Positions 25,075 to 32,990 of a stretch of 39,384 nt of DNA are shown piece by piece. This stretch comes from a virus. Both the position numbers and the translations under genes were made by a program. The DNA lies in IMG/VR virus record IMGVR_UViG_3300025168_016986, positions 1 to 39,384 of that record. One strand, given 5' to 3'. The notes below the pieces were generated by a model. That model was not told the DNA's origin, did no database searches, and saw nothing but the letters and a program-made list of their open reading frames with translations. Positions within the stretch are counted from its first letter, which is position 1, and each line of letters starts with the position of its first letter.

Positions 25075-25486
25075 CCACAAACACCTTGTCTAGAGCTTGT
25101 CCATAATAGGGCCCTGTTTTGTATTCTAAAACGAGCGTGTCATCTTCTAGAATCTCGTAGTTATGACCGCCAAATAAAGTTATAGACAGATCGCCTTGAT
25201 TGAGGATCCTTTCGGCTATAATAGAATCGTCCTCATCATAAAAAATAGCTTTAACTTTACCATTTAGAACAACCCAGGATTCTTGTGCAATGCTTTGCTT
25301 TGGGACTGCCTTATAAACATGCTTGTGTGGTCTAAAAGTTTTACCCTTTTCGTACTTTAAGATAGCCAACTGAAGAAACTGTTCATCATCTACGACATCA
25401 TATCGAGGGGATGCCAAATATTGTGTTTGGCAGACAATGTGCAGCAATCGTTCTGGCTGGGCTTTTGAATAGATTTTTTCAATCAT
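25067..25486 (-). CDS. Cupin-fold protein (WbuC-like)
   Basis: A 139-residue cupin-like protein. RPHKHVYK and QESWVVLNGKVKAIFYDED fit cupin motif 1 with two His and a Glu/Asp; GDLSITLFGGHNYEILED fits motif 2 with a His. Cupins of this type (WbuC-like) sit in O-antigen clusters with no settled biochemical role. It overlaps the following methyltransferase by eight bases and the preceding glycosyltransferase-like gene by eight bases. This is a second cupin in the cluster, not closely similar to the one at 20454-20885. Confidence 0.75.
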   Translation of the reverse strand: MIEKIYSKAQPERLLHIVCQTQYLASPRYDVVDDEQFLQLAILKYEKGKTFRPHKHVYKAVPKQSIAQESWVVLNGKVKAIFYDEDDSIIAERILNQGDLSITLFGGHNYEILEDDTLVLEYKTGPYYGQALDKVFVDE

Positions 25487-26171
25487 TTAAGGCTTCCTCT
25501 AATGTCATTCTCTTAAAGCATCGCAGAGTAGTGATTGGGCTACAGTTAATCATCTCTATTCCAGCGTGGGACGCTTTATATGCGAATGCATTCCAGGTAG
25601 GGAGATGAAAATCAAGGCCGCGCGGAACGTTGTATTTATCGCCGGCTTGTTGATAATCATCAAACCAATAGTTAGGATTGGCATCCGGCGTCTCCTCTAT
25701 GACAAGGCCTGGGCCATCTTTTTTACTTCCTTCTACAAACTCCACATAGTTACAGTCGACACCTAATAAGATTATTTTAGTGTATCCCATACATACAGCC
25801 GCGGAGCACGCATTGGCCCCCGAATTGCCATTATCGTGAAATTGAGTAAAATCATTTGGCGAGGTATTCCATTTTTGTGTGCTTCCGTATTCTGCCATAT
25901 TTACATATTGTATTCCGGGCGCCTCAACAATAGGCATAATATAGAAGCACTTCTTGATTGGTGAATCATTAACAAGGCTAATAAACTTATCTTTATGACA
26001 TTCGGTGACCCTGTAGTCAAAGCAGCCATGGTACGTAGGGTACCAATCCAAGCGCTCGTAAGCGCGATATGCAGAATTTAAACCGAATGTATCAAACCCA
26101 TTTAAAGCTTTAAAATCCACGTCCCCTAAAGAAGGTCCGTTGCCCATCAATATTAATGTTTTATTCTTCAT
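25479..26171 (-). CDS. GT42/DUF115-like putative glycosyltransferase
   Basis: A 230-residue protein starting MKNKTLILMGNGPSL. The GNGPSL loop (10-15) and NSGANACSAAVCMGY followed by IILLGVDC (116-140) match the pattern shared by GT42 sialyltransferases (such as Campylobacter Cst) and DUF115 proteins. In GT42 the loop and the second block bind CMP-sugar. Activity is not proven: DUF115 members include non-transferases. Together with the GT29-like gene and the CMP-sugar synthetase it makes a CMP-sugar based glycan route attractive. It overlaps neighbours by 8-11 bases. Confidence 0.75.
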   Translation of the reverse strand: MKNKTLILMGNGPSLGDVDFKALNGFDTFGLNSAYRAYERLDWYPTYHGCFDYRVTECHKDKFISLVNDSPIKKCFYIMPIVEAPGIQYVNMAEYGSTQKWNTSPNDFTQFHDNGNSGANACSAAVCMGYTKIILLGVDCNYVEFVEGSKKDGPGLVIEETPDANPNYWFDDYQQAGDKYNVPRGLDFHLPTWNAFAYKASHAGIEMINCSPITTLRCFKRMTLEEALND

Positions 26172-27018
26172 AATGGTTCCAAAATTTTGTAGTTCGCTCT
26201 TTCATATAAACATAGCAGGCATCTTGATTAGCAAACCAATCTTCATTGATGTGTTGCACATTATCGTTCAAAATTAAATCACACCCCAATAGGCGCGCCT
26301 CTATAACGATACGTGGACAAGTATCTCCACCAAGAGGTTTAAAAATTAAACCTTTAGAAGTGGACATCTTTATCAACATCTCATGATATTGCAGCTTCTC
26401 GACCAGTTCATATTCTAGATTATTTTCAGTGGCATATGCTATACATTGTTGAGTGCCCTTAATCCACGATTCTGATTTTAAAATAAGATATTTATTATTT
26501 TTTTCGTTATCCTTGATGGATTCCATAAATCTTAAGTCACCTGGGGAGAAAATAGAACTCAATACCTCGCATTTTTCTTCTTTAAGAATGCCAATGCGGG
26601 ACATGAATATTTCTTTTTGTACGCTACTCATAAACCATATTTTTTTAGCATACCCATAGAAGGCTGTATTTAACTTTCCTTCGGTGGTATTTAAACAATC
26701 GCATTCTTCGCCAGTGATAGCCAGATGCTTTTCTATAGATCGAAACTTACACAGCTTATAATCATATTCAATGATCGAATAATCGGCATGTCGACACATA
26801 TAAAGCTTTGTTTCATCAGGAAGACCAGCAAAGTTACAAACGACCCAATGCGCATTCGAATGCTGATCGATCATAGCCGGGGTCAATCTAAAGCTTTGGG
26901 CGCCGCCAACTTTAGTTTTTAATTTTGAAGCTGCAGCCATTATTGCAGCAGTCGTAAGTTCTGCTCCGCCGGCATACTGCTCGACGAACATATCAGAAAC
27001 AAAAACTATATCTTTCAT
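26161..27018 (-). CDS. GT-B-type glycosyltransferase-like protein
   Basis: A 285-residue protein. The N-terminal IVFVSDMFVEQYAGGAELTT resembles the nucleotide-independent first half of GT4 enzymes (GGAE glycine loop). The C-terminal part has KGLIFKPLGGDTCPRIVIEARLLG, similar to the donor-binding E-x7-E region of GT-B transferases. It is shorter than usual (350-400) so one or both Rossmann lobes are reduced. It is coupled to the GT4 gene upstream by a four-base overlap. A transferase role is likely but not certain. Confidence 0.7.
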   Translation of the reverse strand: MKDIVFVSDMFVEQYAGGAELTTAAIMAAASKLKTKVGGAQSFRLTPAMIDQHSNAHWVVCNFAGLPDETKLYMCRHADYSIIEYDYKLCKFRSIEKHLAITGEECDCLNTTEGKLNTAFYGYAKKIWFMSSVQKEIFMSRIGILKEEKCEVLSSIFSPGDLRFMESIKDNEKNNKYLILKSESWIKGTQQCIAYATENNLEYELVEKLQYHEMLIKMSTSKGLIFKPLGGDTCPRIVIEARLLGCDLILNDNVQHINEDWFANQDACYVYMKERTTKFWNHYEE

Positions 27019-28265
27019 AACAAATCACTAAGCAAGTCGTCAATCTCTGCTTTCATCTCCTCTATATCTTTAAGAGAGATCACTTCATTTACAAATTGCG
27101 AATACATATTTTCAGACGCAAATCTTTTGTGAAGTTTCTTTGCATATTTTGCCGCTGGAAGCTTCTTTTTATCAGCATCCTTAACATCGTTATAACACTT
27201 CCTCATCTGTTCTTTAGATGAAGCTTCGCGTGGAACTGCCCACATTGATTCTTTAACTATAACACCTTCCCATATGAGTTCTTCCGGGATTGGTTGAATA
27301 TCAAAAGCAACATTATAAAAATGTTGCTTTTTCTTTTCGTCACACAAAAAGTCTAACTGTCCAGACCATCCGGGAGCGACTACAGGAACACCTGTATAAG
27401 CCGCTTCAAAAATCGGCAAACCAAACCCTTCACCGTGTGCCAGTGTTAGAAAGGCAGAGACTTTAGGATGCCCATACAGAGAGTGCATTTCTTCATCTGT
27501 CATATCCCCATGTAGAAGATATACTTTTGCCTTACTTTCCGGAAGAGACCGGATAAAGTTTTGCAACTCCATAAGCGTTGCCTCTCTATCTATCAAGCAA
27601 TTTTTTGCTTTGCTTGTTTTTAGAATAAGCCCCACATTGTCATTGGTAAATTCTTCCAAAAACCACTTTATCGTATGTAATAAGTTTTTCCGGGGTCCAT
27701 ATTGAGCAACACATAAAAAATTAGTATCAGTAGTGGTGTCAAAATCGAGCTGCTTAAGTTTCTTATAAGGCTTAACTGGGTAATTTACATGCGCAATCGG
27801 TGTCTGTAAAGATAAGGTGACGGATTGATTTGTACGCGTATCAGTCCCTTGATAATCTGTCGACTGAAAAACGTTCTTTGAATGTTCCGAAACAACAATT
27901 ATCTTATCCATTTCGTTTGCCTTGATAAGCCACTGGTGTGCTACTTTCGTAGTCTCAATGCCGGCAGTATAGCCTACATTATAGTCCGCTAAATCTTCAA
28001 ACTCGTTAGGGATCGTAACTTGAATTGAGATGTCAAACTTACCATTCTGCTGTATATATCCGATAGTCTTCTCAATGGTGTGGTCAATCCACTCTCTTTC
28101 TGGAGTGCTTTCATTAATCCAAGATGTTTGGCCCCATTGTAAGGGTTGAATATAAATATCAAAGACATCCGAACGACTCTGCAGAGACCTTAAGGCAAAT
28201 CTAGCCTGCTCTCCATATCCAGAGCGCGTCAAAAGCGGGCCCTTAAGTAATACTTTCTTTTTCAC
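27015..28265 (-). CDS. GT4-family glycosyltransferase
   Basis: A 416-residue GT-B glycosyltransferase. The donor-site motif HGEGFGLPIFEAAYTGVPVV (E-x7-E) near residues 300-320 is typical of GT4; the N-terminus KVLLKGPLLTRSGYGEQAR is the acceptor lobe. I set the start at GTG 28265, which overlaps the upstream stop as GTGA and has GGAGG five bases before it; an ATG at 28313 would extend 48 bases into the neighbour without support. It would transfer a hexose-type sugar from a nucleotide donor during glycan assembly. Confidence 0.88.
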   Translation of the reverse strand: MKKKVLLKGPLLTRSGYGEQARFALRSLQSRSDVFDIYIQPLQWGQTSWINESTPEREWIDHTIEKTIGYIQQNGKFDISIQVTIPNEFEDLADYNVGYTAGIETTKVAHQWLIKANEMDKIIVVSEHSKNVFQSTDYQGTDTRTNQSVTLSLQTPIAHVNYPVKPYKKLKQLDFDTTTDTNFLCVAQYGPRKNLLHTIKWFLEEFTNDNVGLILKTSKAKNCLIDREATLMELQNFIRSLPESKAKVYLLHGDMTDEEMHSLYGHPKVSAFLTLAHGEGFGLPIFEAAYTGVPVVAPGWSGQLDFLCDEKKKQHFYNVAFDIQPIPEELIWEGVIVKESMWAVPREASSKEQMRKCYNDVKDADKKKLPAAKYAKKLHKRFASENMYSQFVNEVISLKDIEEMKAEIDDLLSDLL

Positions 28266-29545
28266 GCTACCTCCATAAAGTGCCATCTCTTGTATCCGAG
28301 TCTTGTATCCCATGAGCCATGGCGTTCTACAATATCATCCATAGTTTCTACCCACTCTCTTTCATATTTTTCAAAATTATAGTTTTCTTTAACGTGTGCA
28401 CGTCCCTGCTCGGACATCTTTTTATATTTTGCATCACTTAAGTTCACGGCCTTTGTAAGGGTCTTAATAAAATCCTCTTTACTGATTCGATCTTCATAGA
28501 TATAAGGTACCTGCAGTGAACCAATTATAGATTTAGAGCTAGGCTGGATTCCCCAACCAAACCATTCTCTACCATTTGTTACTTGCTCTTGAAGGCCGCC
28601 GGTCATATTAACAACAATAGGGCTACCACAAGAAAGAGACTCTAATGTTGCCAAGCCAAACCCTTCAGCGTCTGAAATGTTGATAGTGAAGTCGGACGCG
28701 TTATAAAGCAACGCTAGCTCATGTGGGTCGACCTTATTAGTGGATAAGAAGACTTGGCCGCGATTTGCCTGGAGGTGCTCAATAATATGAGGAAGATCCT
28801 GCCCATGAGGATCTCGGGGATCCGTATGCATCAACAAAGTGGCCTTATCATGGCCAACTTTATCTAGAAACTCCTTAAACCACCAAATAAGTGTACCACT
28901 CTGCTTTCTTCTCGCGTTTCTATTGTTCCAAAAGAACAATTTTTTATTAGGAGAAGCAAAATCAGATTTGTTAACCAATAACTCTTCACGAATACCTTTA
29001 ATTTTTTCTACTGATTCGGGATCAGTAAGCTTTTTAAATATATCTCCGTGAACTGCGTGCGGCAAGTATTTGGATGAAACACTAGGAGCCACTTGTTTTA
29101 GGATCTCTGCTGTAACTTTCGAAATACAAATCACCTCATCTGTAGAGCGATAAAACCTTGCATTGAAATTAGGTGCGGGAAAGTTGTCCCATACATGATA
29201 ATAAACCAAGGGAACATTGACCCTGATTTCGTTTTCAATCTCCCACAACCATCCATAAAACCTAGGATCAGTCATAAACCAAATTACATCGGGTCGCTCT
29301 TTTTGCATAATAGAACGAAGCATCCCGGGTGTTCCATATCCATCTACGGGAAAGATCTTCCAATCTTCGCCGTGAGGCTGTACAGATTGAGGCGTATAAT
29401 CATGATGCTTAATAGCGCCTCCCAAGCATACAAATTGATAGCGCTGTGTTTTTAAAAGCGCTTCAATCATATATCTTGTTTGTGTGCCAACACCAGATGG
29501 TGATAGCGGGTGGTCGGATAAGACCAAAATCTTTTTCTTTGTCAT
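28262..29545 (-). CDS. GT4-family glycosyltransferase
   Basis: A 427-residue GT-B enzyme. The N-terminus has ILVLSDHPLSPSGVGTQTR (acceptor lobe), and EGFGLATLESLSCGSPIVV is the E-x7-E donor motif. KLFFWNNRNARRKQSG includes the basic site that in GT4 binds donor phosphate. ATG 29545 has GGAG at proper spacing. It is the first gene of the glycan cluster and lies seven bases downstream of the Cas4-like nuclease gene, so it shares that gene's sigma-70 promoter. It resembles its neighbour at 27015-28265, so the pair may be an old duplication. Confidence 0.88.
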   Translation of the reverse strand: MTKKKILVLSDHPLSPSGVGTQTRYMIEALLKTQRYQFVCLGGAIKHHDYTPQSVQPHGEDWKIFPVDGYGTPGMLRSIMQKERPDVIWFMTDPRFYGWLWEIENEIRVNVPLVYYHVWDNFPAPNFNARFYRSTDEVICISKVTAEILKQVAPSVSSKYLPHAVHGDIFKKLTDPESVEKIKGIREELLVNKSDFASPNKKLFFWNNRNARRKQSGTLIWWFKEFLDKVGHDKATLLMHTDPRDPHGQDLPHIIEHLQANRGQVFLSTNKVDPHELALLYNASDFTINISDAEGFGLATLESLSCGSPIVVNMTGGLQEQVTNGREWFGWGIQPSSKSIIGSLQVPYIYEDRISKEDFIKTLTKAVNLSDAKYKKMSEQGRAHVKENYNFEKYEREWVETMDDIVERHGSWDTRLGYKRWHFMEVA

Positions 29546-29552
29546 TTACTCC

Positions 29553-30317
29553 TCACGGGCATTCCTTTGTGTGTCTAAATGTACATCTATCACAGGAAAG
29601 CCTGTTCTTAATGTAACGCTTATTTTTAATATTGTATAATGCTTTGTGCAATAGTTTAAGAGCGTTTTCAGTTTTTCGCGGTCCGCTCGTAACCCTAAAT
29701 AGCTCTACTCTGTTTTTCTTTGCCGTTCTCTTAAGCAGTGCAAAGTGGGTTTCTACATCTTTCGGGTCGATATTCATTTTTTGCGCAAAGAAGTGTTTAT
29801 AAAGCGTAAGTTGGTAAGTTGTCATCTTTTCGCTGCGGCGGCGCGAGTCCCATCCCCAGCCGCAGGTCTTCCAATCAAAAATGTGCACTTTTCCATCAGG
29901 CGTTGAAACAATGGCGTCAATAAAGCCCTTGAACATATAATCATCTTCGCCGAGAACTGGCTCATAAAGCTTTAATTCTACTGCTTCGACTTTATATTCT
30001 CCGAAGTACTCGGAGACAGCTTCTTCAATTTCTGGAAGTATAGCCTTCCCTTGTCCCACCATGTCAGAGACAAGTCGATCATCCACATCCACATCGTCGT
30101 CCAATGAAGCAATACAATCAGAAAAGCTACTAACAAAAAATCCTTCATCGTCAATCTCTTCCTTTAATAGTTTCTTCTCGCACACAGCATGTATGGCTGT
30201 TCCGAATGCAGTAAATGCATTTCCTTTGAACCCTTTTAGCTTGTCAACGCGTGTAAGCTTATGATAAAACGCGCACGTTACCCAATCTTTGAGTTCCGAA
30301 TATGAAATATGTGGCAA
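29553..30317 (-). CDS. Cas4-like PD-(D/E)XK nuclease with four-cysteine cluster
   Basis: A 254-residue RecB/Cas4-type nuclease. H43 (GTAIH), D134 (GFIDAI), D148 and K150 (DWK) form the active site; QLTLY (169-173) is the RecB motif. C15, C242, C245 and C253 would hold a [4Fe-4S] cluster as in Cas4 and AddB. Such nucleases trim DNA ends and in phages may assist recombination or host DNA breakdown. The start is TTG at 30317, chosen because GGAGGG lies four to five bases before it and the sigma-70 promoter at 30340-30368 is placed to give a leader of about 16 bases. No CRISPR array accompanies it. Confidence 0.85.
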   Translation of the reverse strand: MPHISYSELKDWVTCAFYHKLTRVDKLKGFKGNAFTAFGTAIHAVCEKKLLKEEIDDEGFFVSSFSDCIASLDDDVDVDDRLVSDMVGQGKAILPEIEEAVSEYFGEYKVEAVELKLYEPVLGEDDYMFKGFIDAIVSTPDGKVHIFDWKTCGWGWDSRRRSEKMTTYQLTLYKHFFAQKMNIDPKDVETHFALLKRTAKKNRVELFRVTSGPRKTENALKLLHKALYNIKNKRYIKNRLSCDRCTFRHTKECP

Positions 30318-30339
30318 AATCCCTCCAGATTTATATTAT

Positions 30340-30368
30340 ATTATAACCACTTTTTTATTAGTTGTCAA
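30340..30368 (-). promoter_or_regulatory. Consensus sigma-70 promoter for the nuclease gene and glycan cluster
   Basis: On the minus strand TTGACA (30368-30363) and TATAAT (30345-30340) are separated by exactly 17 bases. Both hexamers are perfect. Transcription would start near 30333, about 16 bases before the TTG start of the Cas4-like gene. It fills most of the gap between that gene and the metallopeptidase-like gene. An early or constitutive host-polymerase promoter is the natural reading. Confidence 0.85.
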
Positions 30369-31053
30369 GTTTTTCTGGATTATGAAGAACTAATAGTTTT
30401 TTATAGAGTTCTGGGCTTATCTTTTGTAAAAACCCATGTTCATCAGAATGAAGGTAAAACTCTGTGAACGCCGTTGCAAAATATTCTCTTAACGAAGTTG
30501 CCGCATATGGAGACAGGAAGACGCCTTTCATGATTTCTGATAACTTGTTATAGCCCACTTTCTTGTGTAAGAAGTTATCAAACTCTTCATCATATTCCGG
30601 ATTCATAAACATAGCGGTTGGTGCCTTATACCCTAACTTCCATAAAATATCGTGAAGATACATTCTTTTTTTCAAGAATTCTTCCTCGACTTTTTTATCA
30701 CCGTAGATAAAATAACCATGAGGCTCTTCAAGCGAATGAGAGATCTCGTGTATTATATCGTCACACATGTCAGCTGCATCGTCTTGAATGTTAGAAATAT
30801 AAAGAGTTCCGCCATCGTAAAAAGCATTAAGGTTTCGTTCTTCAAACTCATCAAACCACCCAACGATGATCATTTCTACTTCATCTCGCAAGTGATCGGG
30901 CAAGATATCTTCAACCTTGCCTACAACTGATTCAACGTCTACGTTTTCAACCGGATCTTTAAAAAAAATATGAAGACCGGAAGATGTATAAAAATCAGTC
31001 TGCTTTCTGCGCAGATTTTCCTGTTGTTTCAATAAAAAGTCTTTCAGCATCAT
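30358..31053 (-). CDS. Putative zinc metallopeptidase (HEISH motif), otherwise unknown
   Basis: A 231-residue protein whose only recognisable feature is IIHEISHSLEEPHG. HEISH (102-106) fits the HExxH zinc-peptidase motif, with more acidic residues and a His behind it that could be the third ligand. REYFATAFTEFYLH near residue 200 may provide another acidic ligand (ExxxF helix). The start is ATG 31053 or the adjacent ATG 31050, preceded by AGGA; it overlaps the upstream gene by 59 bases. Phage metallopeptidases may process host or virion proteins. Function is inferred from a single motif. Confidence 0.7.
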   Translation of the reverse strand: MMLKDFLLKQQENLRRKQTDFYTSSGLHIFFKDPVENVDVESVVGKVEDILPDHLRDEVEMIIVGWFDEFEERNLNAFYDGGTLYISNIQDDAADMCDDIIHEISHSLEEPHGYFIYGDKKVEEEFLKKRMYLHDILWKLGYKAPTAMFMNPEYDEEFDNFLHKKVGYNKLSEIMKGVFLSPYAATSLREYFATAFTEFYLHSDEHGFLQKISPELYKKLLVLHNPEKLDN

Positions 31054-31288
31054 CTAATCCTGTTTGATATCCTCGCAAGAAGTTCTCTTCTGCGAATGAA
31101 AAAGTGAACTCTGGAAAATCTGATGCTAACACTTCAGCTATCATATTAACAGTCACTTCGTCAGCTTCTAGTTTTGTTCCCACATATTCTACCAAGTATG
31201 ATTTCAAATCTGAATCTGGCATCACTGGCATCGCTAATGTCTCATTAGTGTGTACATCTCTTTCATTTATAGTCTTTTCTTCACTCAT
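30995..31288 (-). CDS. Acidic hypothetical protein behind its own promoter
   Basis: A 97-residue acidic protein (MSEEKTINERDVHTNE...) without recognised domain. AAGGAG lies at proper spacing before ATG 31288, and a perfect sigma-70 promoter sits just upstream at 31310-31338. The protein has a helical C-terminal half (ENFLRGYQTGLDDAERLF). It overlaps the metallopeptidase-like gene. Strong promoter and strong ribosome binding site suggest it is made in quantity early in infection; what it does is unknown. Confidence 0.7.
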   Translation of the reverse strand: MSEEKTINERDVHTNETLAMPVMPDSDLKSYLVEYVGTKLEADEVTVNMIAEVLASDFPEFTFSFAEENFLRGYQTGLDDAERLFIETTGKSAQKAD

Positions 31289-31309
31289 TAAAAACTCCTT
31301 ATGTTAAAT

Positions 31310-31338
31310 ATTATAACATTACAACATTCATTTGTCAA
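31310..31338 (-). promoter_or_regulatory. Consensus sigma-70 promoter
   Basis: On the minus strand TTGACA (31338-31333) and TATAAT (31315-31310), separated by 17 bases, both perfect. Start of transcription would be about 31303, leaving a leader of roughly 15 bases that includes AAGGAG at 31300-31295. The -35 hexamer abuts the stop codon of the PhoH gene. Confidence 0.85.
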
Positions 31339-32673
31339 TCATAAAACTTTAGATGCTAAAGTTGCAAGCTCTGATCTTTCGCCCTTCTTGAACGTTACAT
31401 GGCCCGCGATTGGATATTGTTTAAAACTTTCAATAGCATGAGCTAAGCCATTTGATGTCTCATTCACATAAATATTATCGATTTGCTCAATGTCTCCTGT
31501 GAGGATGATTTTTGTTCCGTCGCCGATGCGCGTTATAATAGTTTTAATCTCGTGTTTTGTTAGATTTTGAGCCTCGTCGATTATAACAAAAGCATTGGCA
31601 ATCGAGCGGCCGCGAATATAAGTAAGGGCCTCAATCTCAATCTTTCCCTTGCCCATATACATCTCTAGGGATGTTCTATCCCCCATAAGAAATTTTAAGT
31701 TATCTTGAATGGGCATTAGCCAAGGGAGCATTTTTTCTTCCATAGTACCCGGAAGAAATCCAATATCTTTACCTAAAGGCTGAACAGGTCTAGATACAAT
31801 AAGTCTAGAATAGTGATTATATTCTGCGCGCATACCGATTGTTTGTTGTAAGCCGGCGGCGATGGCCATTAATGTTTTTCCTGACCCCGCGCGGCCAATC
31901 AAAGAAACAATCTTAATATTAGGATCCATCAACAAATCCATTGCAAACGCCTGCTCTTTGTTTCTTGAGTTAATATTCCAGTCTGGCAGCTTATCATGTA
32001 TAATTTTTCTTAAAGGGTCATGATGGCCCTTAAAACGTGCTAGCGCTGTTTTTTTCTCATTAGCATTAGACACCATCATAATAAACTGATTCGGGTGCCA
32101 GACCGCTCCTACTTCGTCTTGTTCAATGAGAATGTCCTCTCCTTCATAAAAACGATCAATAATTTGATCGTCTACCAAGTGTTCTACAAATCCGCTATAA
32201 AGATGATCTGAGGATTCGGCCGCTTTTTCGGTGATATAGTCTTCTGCTAGCATTCCAATTGAATCACAAATTACTCGCATATTAATATCACGAGAAACAA
32301 CAATCATTTTTCTATTTGGCTGTTCTTGTTGTACTGCTTTTGCAGTGGCAAGAATAACGTGGTCAGGAATTCTAAGATCTAAATCTGGAGGAAAAACTGA
32401 GCCAGCCAAGCAGCCGTATGACATTACTTTAATGAGGCCTTTTCCTTTTCCAAGGCGGATACCTTTTTGGAGATCACCCAAGATTCTTAGTTCGTCAAGG
32501 GTTCGAATTATTCGACGGGCATTGGCTCCAACTGAATCTTGGCGTTTTTTATGCTTGTCTATCTCCTCTAACACTTTAAGAGGAATAAAGATATCATGAT
32601 TATCAAAACGGAATATTGCATCTGCATCCGTTAAGTAAACGCTGGTGTCCAATAGATAGTTTTTCTTAGCCAT
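31339..32673 (-). CDS. phoH: PIN-PhoH fusion ATPase (PhoH2 type)
   Basis: A 444-residue protein. Residues 1 to about 150 are a PIN RNase domain (LLDTSVYL with D9, and later acidic D127-type residues), residues about 235-444 the PhoH ATPase: Walker A GRAGSGKT (260-267), Walker B FVIIDEAQN (362-370) and TGDIEQID (392-399). Bacterial homologues (YlaK or PhoH2) couple RNA unwinding with PIN ribonuclease cleavage. phoH genes are common in marine T4-like phages and often used as marker, although their benefit is unknown. The gene ends just before the promoter of the next operon. Confidence 0.93.
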   Translation of the reverse strand: MAKKNYLLDTSVYLTDADAIFRFDNHDIFIPLKVLEEIDKHKKRQDSVGANARRIIRTLDELRILGDLQKGIRLGKGKGLIKVMSYGCLAGSVFPPDLDLRIPDHVILATAKAVQQEQPNRKMIVVSRDINMRVICDSIGMLAEDYITEKAAESSDHLYSGFVEHLVDDQIIDRFYEGEDILIEQDEVGAVWHPNQFIMMVSNANEKKTALARFKGHHDPLRKIIHDKLPDWNINSRNKEQAFAMDLLMDPNIKIVSLIGRAGSGKTLMAIAAGLQQTIGMRAEYNHYSRLIVSRPVQPLGKDIGFLPGTMEEKMLPWLMPIQDNLKFLMGDRTSLEMYMGKGKIEIEALTYIRGRSIANAFVIIDEAQNLTKHEIKTIITRIGDGTKIILTGDIEQIDNIYVNETSNGLAHAIESFKQYPIAGHVTFKKGERSELATLASKVL

Positions 32674-32702
32674 CTGTTTTTAAATAGTCCCCTAAAGTAA
32701 TA

Positions 32703-32990
32703 CTAATCTGTTCTCTTATTCTTTCTTTTATTAACTTTGCGTTCTTTTCTAATTATGTTCGTTTCTAAAATAAGCGTTTCAATATTGTCAGGAAATTGAA
32801 ATGCAATATGCCATTCTTTTCTTAGTATAGTCGCTTCGCGCTCGCGTGTTAAATGAGTGCGCCAAATAACATAACTAGGATCCTTGGGTGGATTTCTAAT
32901 AATACGCTCTAACAACTTAACGTGAAAACGGGGAATAGCTTCACCCGCACAAGATTTCACCAATACGATATCACCCACCTTATACGTCAT
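32703..32990 (-). CDS. Small basic hypothetical protein coupled to thymidine kinase
   Basis: A 95-residue protein starting at ATG 32990 (MTYKVGDIVLVKSC), which overlaps the thymidine kinase stop by 11 bases; a longer start upstream would run through the end of that gene in another frame and is not supported. The N-terminus looks like a small SH3-type beta barrel (VGDIVLVKS..IPRFHVKLLERI), and the C-terminus is strongly basic (RKERKVNKRKNKRTD). Nucleic acid or RNA binding is possible. I do not recognise the family. Confidence 0.65.
   Translation of the reverse strand: MTYKVGDIVLVKSCAGEAIPRFHVKLLERIIRNPPKDPSYVIWRTHLTREREATILRKEWHIAFQFPDNIETLILETNIIRKERKVNKRKNKRTD

Noticed and set aside
28266-28313. 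Longer start (ATG 28313) for the second GT4 gene
   Set aside because: It overlaps the upstream gene by 52 bases, while GTG 28265 has GGAGG and the usual four-base GTGA overlap.
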